From Tigriopus japonicus (taxonomy: Eukaryota; Arthropoda; Copepoda; Harpacticoida; Harpacticidae), in assembly GCA_010645155.1 (NCBI GenBank), contig JAAGOF010000104.1:953524-1017523 (forward strand): DNA of 64,000 nt. Direction: 5' to 3'. This document shows, piece by piece, positions 21,386 through 32,600 of the stretch; position 1 is the stretch's first letter, and each line of letters begins with the position of its first letter. A program made the position numbers and the translations under genes. The notes under the pieces were generated by a model. The model saw only the letters and a program-made list of their open reading frames with translations. It made no database searches and was not told the origin of the DNA.

Positions 21386-24300
21386 ATGAAGACGTTAACG
21401 CCGCAGATCGCGTGGCACAACCGTGAGCGCGTGTGCTCGCTGGATTGGCAGCCTCGGGCCCACCCGCCTCCTCCGGTCGAAGCCACACCCACCGAGGAGG
21501 GCGCCGGGTCTTCTTTGAAGAGCGGTGTTCGTTTGGCCACGGCGGGCGATGATCATCACGTCGTAGTGAGTAGGCGGTACAAGAGACAACACCTCCAATC
21601 ATCATTACGGTCATTCCTCTTCATAGAAATTCTTGGACCATGATTGATTATAATGAATGGCTGTCCATCTATCTATCTTTTTATCTATCTATATCGGGTT
21701 TTTCAAAAGAAATGGAGCAAATTTGCACCTGTTTGAATCAAAAATGACCAGCCGTGATTGAAACGAAAGATAAGCCTTTTAATCTATGAAACTTGATTTT
21801 TTAGCGCAAGTTCCTATTGGAAAATTCCGAATTAAAGTGACATGAAAGGAAAAATCTACGTTTCTTAAGAAATGTTATCAGACGATGTGGTTTTTTTCCG
21901 TTGCTCGGTCCAATATTTGAGATCATTTCTCAAATCGAAAATCGAATTTCTGCCTTTCCGTTTATTATAAATCACTCGGTTTACGGAAAATTCAACCCGA
22001 ATGAAACCCTTCTCGGTAGTTATCTAGGTATCGCTACAACACCGCTAAAAACGCGTGTTAAAAGGAACTATCCTTAGAGTATTTTTGTATAAATGCGGTT
22101 TACATGGCGATGTTTAGTTGTTAGAAGTCGCCACTTGTCAACTAGGTTAATCAATTACAGAAAACCTAGTTGGTTTGTTATCGGTCCAAAACTCACCAAA
22201 ATGAAGCGATCTGGGTCAAATTTGGCGTCCCATATTATTTGTACCCCGTTGTTATTGTTAAAATAGAGGAATATTGACCAAGCCATACCAAAATCATTGA
22301 GTTATTATGATCTCCTTGGCTTTTAGTTATCAAATTCCTAGTCAAAAGGTTGCGAGATTTTTCAAAACGGTAGGAATGCCAAACGGCTGACATATTTTTG
22401 GGGTAACGAGCTGTACGCTTTGAACGGTATTTTTTATTTTGATTTCAACGGGCTATCCGCGCATCAATGAGATGAAACCTGACGTCGTCTTAATCATAAG
22501 TCAAGATGAGCTTAAAGAGAAGACGGATCTTAAGTTTTTTTCCACCTGTTCTAGCACTATTTCGCTCTTTTATGACAAGGGCTGCACATTTCATGAAAAT
22601 TCATTCGTTTCACTTTTTCCTATTTTTTGGCATTTTTTCATTATTTTGGTTGGTATGCGTGTTTTGCATTCTTTGGCGTTTTCATCCAAATTTGGTGCAT
22701 TTTCTCGAGTTTTGTCTCTTTTATTTGCATTTTTAGCCTCGTTATCGAAATTTGTTGTTGTCACTTTTAGCTGTAAAGGTTTAAGACTTCTCTTTGATAT
22801 TTGTATTTTAAAAATTACCGATATTTTTCAGTTTAAGAATGAAAGTGTGAGTAGAAATTCGTTCCAAGTGCAGATCTTTCAGACCCAAAACTCAAACTTT
22901 ACAACACTAACAACAATTTAATTTACAACCATATTTTAATTTGATAGTTTTTAATGAAAAACCAAGAGCTATGAATATTTTTTATGGTGTTTATGGCCAT
23001 TTAGTTTTGTCCAAATGTTACTCAACTGTGCGCTCTTTTGCATTTTCTTTTTCATGTTCTTCTTACGTAATTTTGGTTGCATTTTTTGGCGTTTTTATTT
23101 GCATTTTTTTGTGCAGCCCTAATTATGACGCTATCGTTCAATTATACATTCCTAGAGGTAATTATCATAGATTTAACACATATTCATTGTAGAGTCTCTA
23201 GTTCATTCTGCTTGAAAAAGAATCGAATCCCCGGTGTTTAAAGTAAATTGACAAATGTAAACTACACGAATAAGTGTAAGATCAATGTGCCGAGAACTTA
23301 CGGTTCTAATTATACCGCACTCAGTAACATTCTCTTTTGTTAATACAACCAGAAATTCATCTTTTGGAACACATCGATGCCATTGATTCACTTCCTCCAT
23401 TCTTTGTTGAAATGAATGGCTTTCTCGTTCACTTTTCAATTTCCTCCCGCAGATCTGGGACGTGACTTTTGATATGGAAGATGGGAAACCCTCTATTCAT
23501 TGTCTCTGTGACTTGTCTCGCCATCAGAACTCCGTCAACGTCGTTCGATGGTCGGGTGATGGCACTCTTTTGGCCTCCGGTGACACAGGTACGCACCAAT
23601 ATCTTAAAAGTCAACAATTACTCCAAACTAATGTGTCTCTAATATCTTAGATTCCTACATCTACATCTGGCATTATCCCGGCAAAGAATCGGCTCCGGAT
23701 ATTTTCGGATCTGTTGGCGAATCCTCGGCCGAGGACGAGAATCGCGAAAGTTGGTCCGTTTTAAAGGTGCTTCGAGGTCATCTCCAAGATGTGGTGGGTC
23801 TAGATTTCTCGCCATGCAATCAGTATTTGATATCCTGCTCCACCGATGCCACGGCCATCATTTTCGACGTGAAAAAGGGCAGCAAACTCAAGATCTTGAC
23901 CGAACACGTGGGTTGGGTCAACGGAGTGGTTTGGGATCCCTTGGCCAAATACGTGGTTTCCATATGTAGCGATAGGTGATTCTAAATAATCATATCATAT
24001 GAGGGTTGTTATGGTGTGAAACTGATGAAAACTGGGTTTCAGGTGTCTGAGAGTGTACTCGACGAAGAATTATAAGCAGTCCGTGAAGACATCCAAGTGC
24101 AAATTGGCCTTGGGATTGACGGGAAATGAGGCGGACGAATCGGGTGAGAAGAAGGTCCGCCTTTTCCATGACGACACATTCCAGTCGTTCTTTCGTCGAT
24201 TGGCCTTTAGTCCGGATGGTGAATTGTTGGTGGTGCCTTCTGGAGTTCTGGAGGTCGAAGGTCAAGCCGAGACTCCGCATTGCACCTACGTTTTCTCACG

Positions 24301-26120
24301 GACAGATTTCTCCAAGTGAGTACAACTTAATCTAGAGACAAAAAAAATGTTCTAGGCTAAAATTTCATAGTCCCAAAGATTGGAGTTTGATCATGAGGTA
24401 ATAATATTAGTCAGAGATGAAACCTGACATTTGTGAAGTATCTAGTATCATGAATTGGGGACTGTAGGTAAAAAGGTCACAGGTAAAAAGGTCACGGGGT
24501 AAATAGGTCACAGTAAAAAGGTCACACGGTAAATAGGTCACAGTAAAAAGGTCACAAGATAAAAAGGTCACACGAGGAAAAGGTCTTGCAATCATTGCAA
24601 ACACATAATGTTGTTGGGCTGAACATCATACTTTAACTGAGGTTGAGACAATTTATCAATCATGGAATTAACTACACTAAACAGCAACAAATAATTCAGC
24701 AAATCAAATAGCAAGGAGTGTCTCTTTAACAAAGGTATAGGTTATAGGTAATTTGCAGTTGTTACTATTCAAAAGTTAACACCAAAATTGAAGTTGGCAT
24801 GGTCGCAACTCAATTCAATAACAATTCAAAATAGAATAATAAGGATTTGCTGAGACTTGTGACTTTTTTTACCGTGACCTATTTACCTCGTGACCTTTTT
24901 ACCGTGACCGTTTTACCTTGTGACCTTTTTACCGTGACCGTTTTACGGTGACCTTTTTACTGTGACTTATTTACCGTGACCTTTTTACCTTGTGACCTAT
25001 TTACCGCGCGCCGAATTGGGAAGTGATAAAGATGCGATTTTTTGCATAGAGATCCAGTTTTTTAAAAAACAAGGCGTCTAATGTGTTTGCCTGAAGTTGA
25101 CATAATTTGGCCAAAAATGTCGCATCAGTTCAAAAATTTGACACTAGAAACTTTATAAATCAAATTATTGTTTTGGTTACTTAAGAACGCCCTCTTGATC
25201 TGCACAACAGATTCCAAAATTAGCAAACAACCTTCGGATTGTTTGTAAAATATCCAAATCATTTTTTTCCATGAATTTCAATGATGTCTAAAAGAATAGC
25301 AAAAGTCACAGTTTATTGCAAAGAAATCGAAATTTTTTAAAAACATGACAAAAAATCCAAGATTTCAATTTTTGGTGCAAATTGCATTTTGCAACTTCGT
25401 CTCTTCACAAATTAAATCTCCTCATATTCTGGAAGATTTATATTTTGTTTTCTCAATTGTCATCGAAATTTAGAGGGTTCTCCACCAAGTTGAGCTCAGA
25501 GATTTAGCAAAATATGTACTCCTTGAATTCCATTCCCAAATCATGACCCGTGAACATTCTTTTTCAGACCCGTTTTGTACTTGCCCAATCGTGAATACAG
25601 TCTCGCCGTTCGATTTAGTCCCTTAAAGTACCAACTCCGACCCAGTCCAAAGCCCGCCCAGAGTGGCCAAACGCCCACCGAAGGCAAAAAAGAGCCCTGG
25701 GAGACGACCAACACGCTCTTTTGTCTCCCTTATCGCATGATCTATGCCGTGGCCACCAAAACCACCATCATGTTCTACGACACTCAACAGCCTTTACCCT
25801 TTGCTAGAGTCTCAAAAATCCATTACGTGGGCCTCACCGACTTATCTTGGTAAAAGATTACGGATAGTGAAGACAGAATATGAAGCTATTAAAGCGTTTC
25901 ATTACTTCCATTCAGGTCTCCGGATGGCAATGTGCTGATGGTGTCGTCCACTGATGGTTTCTGCTCATTCATCACCTTCAAAGAGGGCGAGCTAGGCCAA
26001 ATTTACACGGAGGAGGCTACGAAAAACGAGAAAGAGCCCAAAGAAAGCACGACGACGGAAAGCAAAAGCGGTGAAACCATAGTACAAACACAGCAAAAAA
26101 CACAACCAATGGAAACATAG
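21386..26120 (+). CDS. CHAF1B: Chromatin assembly factor 1 subunit B (p60), WD40 protein
   Basis: Middle subunit of the nuclear CAF-1 histone chaperone, which deposits H3-H4 behind replication forks and at repair sites. Six exons: 21386-21565, 23453-23588, 23651-23975, 24043-24315, 25568-25849 and 25916-26120, giving 466 residues with consistent phases. The start MKTLTPQIAWHNRERVCSLD parallels the first blade of human p60. Further landmarks are VLRGHLQDVVGLDFSPCNQY, FHDDTFQSFFRRLAFSPDGE, LPYRMIYAVATKTTIMFYDT and SSTDGFCSFITF. After the propeller there is only a ~45-residue Thr/Glu/Lys-rich tail, so the protein is shorter than the 559-residue human form and lacks most of its C-terminal extension. 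Residues 26-45 hold a Pro-rich insert in blade 1. It is head to head with the POLQ-like gene. Intron 1 and intron 4 each carry a transposon. Confidence 0.95.
21667..21693. repeat. Short ATCT microsatellite
   Basis: Imperfect run of ATCT units in CHAF1B intron 1, interrupted by a T-rich stretch. Confidence 0.7.
22577..23121. mobile_element. hAT-like non-autonomous element, 545 bp
   Basis: The left end is AAGGGCTGCAC and the complement of the right end is TAGGGCTGCAC. Flanking 8-bp sequences TTTATGAC (22569-22576) and ATTATGAC (23122-23129) match at 7 of 8 positions. The interior is T-rich with GCATTTTTTGGCG-like words and no transposase. It lies in CHAF1B intron 1. A partial inverted relative lies at 53987-54138. 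Confidence 0.75.
24460..25012. mobile_element. Inverted-repeat element built of GGTCAC/TAAAAAGGTCAC units
   Basis: The left arm (about 24469-24590) is an array of TAAAAAGGTCAC and TAAATAGGTCAC units. The right arm (about 24866-25005) is the inverted version, GTGACCTTTTTACC, so the element can fold back on itself. GAATTGGG occurs directly before (24452-24459) and after (25013-25020), an 8-bp duplication. About 275 bp of AT-rich sequence separates the arms. It is in CHAF1B intron 4. Confidence 0.75.
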
Positions 26121-26333
26121 CTCAATCCAACGCACTTATTCTTGACCAGCTTTTTCTAATAAGAAGCGATAACCTCGAAACCTTTGACTATCCTCTTTTT
26201 GAGTCTTAACCGTTAAGGTTGTTTAGAATGTGAAAGTGATCATGTTTATTGTTTTGAAACTCCTAAGACATTTCGGAATATCAGGGAATTGGTTTTAAGG
26301 AACTCTGCTAAAGCGAGATGGTACATGTAAATG

Positions 26334-26339
26334 AATAAA
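26334..26339 (+). terminator. Likely polyadenylation signal of CHAF1B
   Basis: AATAAA 214 bp after the CHAF1B stop codon and before the next gene on the same strand. Confidence 0.5.
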
Positions 26340-26668
26340 ACTGCCCACTTCTTGAAGCCATAAAAAGATGAAATGCAAATACAGCCGAGGTTGATCTGTC
26401 AGAATCTGATAACACTGGTTATTTCAATGTTGAACAATATTTTTTTCGAATTTTGATTCTAGTTGGTGAAAGATGTGGTGTTCGCATAACTTGTGAATAG
26501 AAAGGGTTTAAAGAGAATTCATGCTTTTTTACCAAAGCCATAATTTGAGCTTCACCGACACATTCAAAGAATTCCGCATCAAAAAAAATATTGCACTAAA
26601 GTAGCACTAGAGGTCGTTGCTGTCGACGCTTTGTTATTGTATATGTGTTGCAAAACGATGTTCCAAAA

Positions 26669-29600
26669 ATGATGTCTTTTTGTCGATCCCATTTGCCCAA
26701 ATGGTTCTTGGGTCCAACAAATCTAGCTCAACGTTTTAAATCCGATTTTCCGGATCTGAACACTTCCGTCGACATTCACGCCCATAAGTTAACTCGACCC
26801 AAACCCAAACTGACCCCACAACAAAAGCTCGATTTGAAGGTCAAATCACGGGTAAATGGTCTTAGATGTGTAAGTTAATCAGTCATATTTAACCTTAAAT
26901 ATCCTTTTTCTTATATAAAACCAGGGCTCGTTGATTCCTGAGACTTTGGAAAACATGACTTTGGATCAGGATTTCTTGAAAGCAGCGGGAGAACTAAAAC
27001 GATTTGGACAAGCGGCTTTAACAAAGGAAGAGCGATTAAAGCGTCAAAGAGCTCTGGATTCCTTGGGAATCCCGAAATTTAGCGAGTTTGTCCAACAAAA
27101 GGGTTTGCCTCGTGTCCAACGACGAGAAACGGAGATCCTCCAATTGAACATTGGGTTGTATTGCAATCAGGCGTGTTCCCATTGTCATGTAGAGAGCTCA
27201 CCCAAGAGAAGCGAAATGATGACTTGGAAGACTGCTGAGAAGTGTGTGGAGCTGTTTGAAAGGTCGAAGCATATCCATACTATTGATATCACAGGTGATT
27301 TTTTGAGTGTTTTCGTGGAAGCCACCTGATCACTTTCCCCAAAAGAATAAACCAAACCACTTTCATTAACGGTGATGACTAGGGCTCGGATAAAGTTGCT
27401 AAATACAACTTGCACCAAAAATTGCAACATCTTTTGACCATTTTAATTAAAATTAGCAACTTTTCATATTTTTCGCTACAAATAGCAACGTTCCTCCGAG
27501 ATATAAATTGACTGCATTTTATTCTTTTATCGTATAATTATGATTTCCAGTAGAAACGAACCATTTGCGTTCTTCTGCAAATGAGAGCTTTCATATGTTG
27601 ACAAGAATACGTACTTCAATTTTCAGCTCAATCGAACGTCGGAGACAAAAGTTATGCTCACTCAAAGTTCAGTGCAAATCCTACCGAGAATGAATGAACT
27701 TTTGTGGTAATCGTTTTACCACAAAAGGGCGAGTTCATTCATTCTATGCTCTCTTCAGTACATAAATTTGAGAAGGCATAACTTTTCACTCCGGCATTCG
27801 ATTGGGCTGAAATTTGAAAAACGTGTTCTTCTCAATGCAAGCCAGGTCTCATTTGCAGTAGAACGCAAATGGTTCGTTTCTACTGGAAATCATAATTCTC
27901 ATTGCTAGCCTCCCACTCCATGATTTCCATGCTTCTTGATTACTAGTACATAGTCTATTCCTGCCCTAATATATAAATTCTCTTCTAAGAATCGATTTTA
28001 AGCTTTTGAAATGATAACTGAGGAACAAATTTTGGACTTCAAGGTATTTTAAGATGGCAAATTTTGATAACTCCCAAGTAGGGAGAGCTCATTGAAGCAA
28101 ATCTTTTGTTAAATCTCTTTCATTTTTAGAAGCTTTTTAGAAGCTTCTTTTCTTAACTTAAAAGCGCTTAAGTTGCTTTTGGTTTACTTTATTGGTTTTT
28201 TAGCATTAATTAATTCTCTTTTATTTTTCTATTCATAACGGGCGGAGCAAATTTTCTTTCGACAGTGGAATTCGAACCTGCGTCGTAGGTTCGGAGATTC
28301 CAGGGATGGCCTACTTGTCTTCTGACGGAGCGTTAGACCACACAGTTGTTGTTGACCAAGTCAAATTAGGCACCAGAAGTAGTCTCTAAACCAAAGATAA
28401 ATATATTTTTTTTCAACGGAAACATATTTATTGTTAAGTTCTGGATGCGTCTATTTAATGAAAAGAGCAAATAACCAAAGGAAAAGAGAAGTCGGTTTTG
28501 ACAGTCAATACAAAAAAAAATATGTATAAGATTGCATTCAAGGATCAGCAAGACACCAAGGTGGGTTTAAATGCTGTCCTTTAGCTTCTCGTTTTTGAAG
28601 AAAATATTCAGAGAAGAGAGAGAGAGAAAAAAAACGTTCAACAAGTATGCTCTCCAAAATTCCTGTTTTTTTTTTTTGACCTTACATTTAAATATTTACA
28701 TGCCTGATTCCAGGTGGCGCTCCTGAACTCTGTCCAACTTTCCGACCTTTGGTGTCCAATTTGCGGAAGTTGAGTGACGACGTCACTATCATCGATCGAT
28801 GTAACTTAACGGCTCTCTTAGAACCAGGTTAGTGCCCAATAATCATAACAAACCCGGAATTAATAGCTCTATGACCTTATGGACCCTTGTGAAAAATCTA
28901 ACCATCTAAGCATTTTTTGATTGATGAAGAGCGTTTACGTTGAACGGAACCTTACATATTCCGTTCATTCCACTTCAAAAGTTTTGAAAACGTGCCGATT
29001 ACAATATCGCCGCTCGGCGATTTCAAACCTTCAAAAAGCTTATCGTCACCAGATTTCCCAGAATAAATTCATTCAAACATGCTGACAACGCAAATGGAAG
29101 CCTACAAATCTAAAAATGCCGGGAACAATAACGTGCCAAATGTACGAAACCTCCGTTCTTGGAATGTATATTTGTGCCTTTCGGGCATTTCTGAAGCATT
29201 CCTCCTCTATTCATGGTTACCCATTGTGAGTCGATAAAAGAGTGCCTGATATCTCGGAGGGTCAGCCCAATCTTGTGGAAATCATTTTTTCTCTGACGAG
29301 GCGTTGATCCGAATAAGAGAAAAGTCAAGAGGACTGTCACTCAAAAGGCCAGAAATAGGCATCATTTAGATAAAGCTCAGCACCTATCTAAAATGAGAAA
29401 TTTCCAAAGTGGAACATGTTACTGGGACAGTGTTTGGACTTCTTGTTTTAATCAAGGACAAACTTTGGTTGAATGGGAATGGAGGGATAGGAAATTGGGT
29501 AGGCTGTGTCCATGTATGGTTGGGGAATCAGAAGTTGAAATACCCCATCAGTTGGAGAGAATCCGTCATTCTTGCCAAAGATCCCGAAGAATGGTTGCCT

Positions 29601-32600
29601 CACTAATCACAACGGTTGGTCGATCGAATTTCCTGAAGCTTTTCCTGGTTTTTCTCGCCTTGACTTTATGGCCTTCTGAAGGTGATTGTGCTGGATTCAG
29701 ACAAATTTCCAATATGAAGGACTTATCAAGAACCTTCAATCAAAACGAGCAAGTGAAAAATGTGAGTGTGGGGCTCTTTTGGGATGGAAAAGGATGGTTG
29801 ATTGGTTCAAAGCAATCAGCCTTATTTCCTACTCGAATCTATCCCAACTGAGCATGTGACCGATTATATTCTACCACATTTTCGAGCGATTTTTTTCTCT
29901 TTTCATTCTTTTCCATAAGTGAAGCCCCCATAAAAATGAATCTTTGAATCGATTATTGAAATTGCTTAAAATCGAAATTTCGAGTTTTAGTCAAAAAGAT
30001 TCAAGTTTTTTAAAGGGGCAATTGCGTCTTTTATGGTATGCAAAGGTGACGGAGAATTCAAGGATAAATATTTGCAATTGTTAAAGTAAAAAAAGCTTAG
30101 TTTATCTTGAAAGTGCAATAAAGTTTTAGATTTGACACTTAGGAAGATAGCAACGGTTTTTAATTGTGATTTTTTTTCACATTGTGTTAAGTGCTTCTGT
30201 GGCCTTTTCTGACTTTACGTTGTTGGAACAATATCACTTTACTGATTTTGCGCTCTACTTTTTCGTAATAATTTGCTGTCTTAACATTCAGTTCCATGAA
30301 AGGTTCCCATTCAAGTATATCAAAAAGAATTTTGAAGTTTTTTTTTTTCATTTAACTCAGATGTGTTTGCGATCAATGGAACATTTTTCAAAGACTGGAA
30401 AATACCTTTTTCCTTGTATTTGCCCACAAAAAATCTTGCTCTTCCACTTTTGTCCAATGAAATATATCAATCCAGTGTTTTGCGACACCATTCAGACAGA
30501 TGTGAACTAAATTATCTTGAAAGAAGGTGCCACCTGCGCAAAATTGGTGCTTTGGATCCAAATTCAAGGAGGAAAAGATGGTCACAAAACTGAAATGGTC
30601 CATTCAAAAGCGCTTTGTACGCTTTTTGAAGACAATGAAATATTCCTTTCCTCCAATAAAAGAGATTTTGAAAGGAAGCCGAGCTTATTACAATGTACTT
30701 TATGCACATAACCGAATTGGGTTAAATGGTTTTCATTCGGAAAATAACTTCAAACAAGATCTTTTTTATTTGGCAGCTAATAACTTATTTATAATTTTTG
30801 GACTTATTTTCAAAGTTTTGAAATTTTAAGAGGAAAACACTCTTTTCCCGTTTATTAGACCCAATATCCCTTTTTTAAACCATAATCCGACCTAAATAGA
30901 GGTCGTCATAATTTTTCTAGGTGAAAAGACAAGTTCAAAAAGTTTAGACCTCAAAATCGAGCCGAGTCAAAAAAAAAAACAATAAATTTGGTCCATTAAG
31001 TGACAAATTCGGAAAAACTTGTTCTACGCAATCCTCGATCTAAAAAGAACATTTTGGCCATTATTTAAGTTATAAACTTCTTTTTAATGCTGAATCTACT
31101 AAAAAGTAATAAATGCAAAGAATCGCCATTAATGGGAGTGATTACCGTATCATTTTACGGACCTGCTGCCGTTAGCAGTGTAGGCTTGCCAAAAAAATCT
31201 CAGTTTTCAACGGTCAGATTTTCGAAAAATGTTGCATTTATGGGCAATGGCATGGTTAATGTATGTTGAGAAGTATTGCAAAGTAATTTGCAAACAAATG
31301 GAGAAATTGGAAGCCTTCAATTATTTGTTTTTAAGTTTAGTTGCCCCAGGAACCGATCTCCTCTGGCCATCTTGTTATTCAAAGTCGGGCATTCCTAATT
31401 TCAAAGTTCGGAAGAACCCTCTCAACTTATATAGCGAAATTTTAGATAAAAGCAACAAAACATACTTTTTTGCTAAAACAATGTCAAGAATTGCTATTTC
31501 AACTTCAAGTTGTGCAGATAAGAAAGGCATTGTTGCAATTACCAGGCCTAAACCTGCGTTTTAGTTACCTCGCACGCTCATCAGAAACACAGGTCTTCCG
31601 AACTTTTTTTCCCGCCAAAAATGATGACGTCACTAGTAATTGCTGTAATTTTCACCAATTTTGGTGTTGGGGTGTCTCAAAAAAAAAAAGTATTGATTTT
31701 ATCTTAAGTTCAAGAATCTTAGTTTTCAATTTGTTTAACAAATTTCGGTCACATGCTCAAATTCAATCAGTTGCACGATGTCATCGAACAAGCCGTCATC
31801 AATAAGCTCTTCGAAATCATGAGTCAACCCAAAGCACCTTCGGAAACTTATCATTCGGGAAGAGAGGTGTCGACAATGGATTCAGGAACCTTTCAACCCC
31901 AACGAAACGATGAAGTGGGCCAATCGTTATTCCGTCGATATTTGGGCGAATAATGAGGCATCTTTTTCTCTTGCTTTTGATTCCCTAGGGAGGATGGAAT
32001 TTGGAGCAATATCAATAAACATTTTTTTTTGGTTTCATGCGGCTCATATGAGGCTTCACCTGAAAGTAGGCCGAATTTCATGTGTTTCGTTTCAAAGAGA
32101 TGGACGCAATTCTAGATAAAATTCGAATAAAACACGTGCTACAATGATGTACTTTATGTTGATGCCAATATCTTGGGAGTCTCTTTGGAGAGAAAAGGTC
32201 AATCTGTGTCCCACCTTTCTTTCCATAGGGTAGCTCTTTGTTTGGCGGGCTTTCTTGCTCTCGGAGTTAATCAAAGTATCTCTAACATGACGTTAATTAG
32301 CGTTGAGCAAAGGAAAAGAAAGTGGATGTCTTGAAGGGTCTCAATGGAAGCAGAGTTTACTAAGGCATAGACATAGATGTTTGAGATTGAATTTATGTGA
32401 TGAAAGGCAAAATTTACATAAGACGAAAACAGCTTTCTGCTTAACTTTGGGCGTTTGGGGGTTGGATGGTTCACTTATTTAGCCTGAATTGGGTGTTCTA
32501 TTCATGATTTGTTCCTTTATTTAATTTCTACCATAAAATACATTTAAACGTTTCAAGAAAGGAAACGAAAACCCACGTCATTTTTGAGCTTTGCATAAAA

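Noticed and set aside
22439..22921. 160-codon frame rich in Phe and Leu resembling a membrane protein
   Set aside because: It lies mostly within the T-rich hAT-like element at 22577-23121, so Phe and Leu come from T-rich sequence.
28261..28345. Functional tRNA gene
   Set aside because: Box-like sequences are present, but the T arm and acceptor stem do not pair; listed only as tRNA-like.
29393..29590. N-terminal extension of the candidate secreted protein
   Set aside because: The extra 66 residues would place the signal peptide internally; the ATG at 29591 is more likely.
30166..30829. Overlapping ~100-codon frames on both strands
   Set aside because: AT-rich sequence with Phe/Ile/Lys bias, no splice-linked partners and no known motifs.
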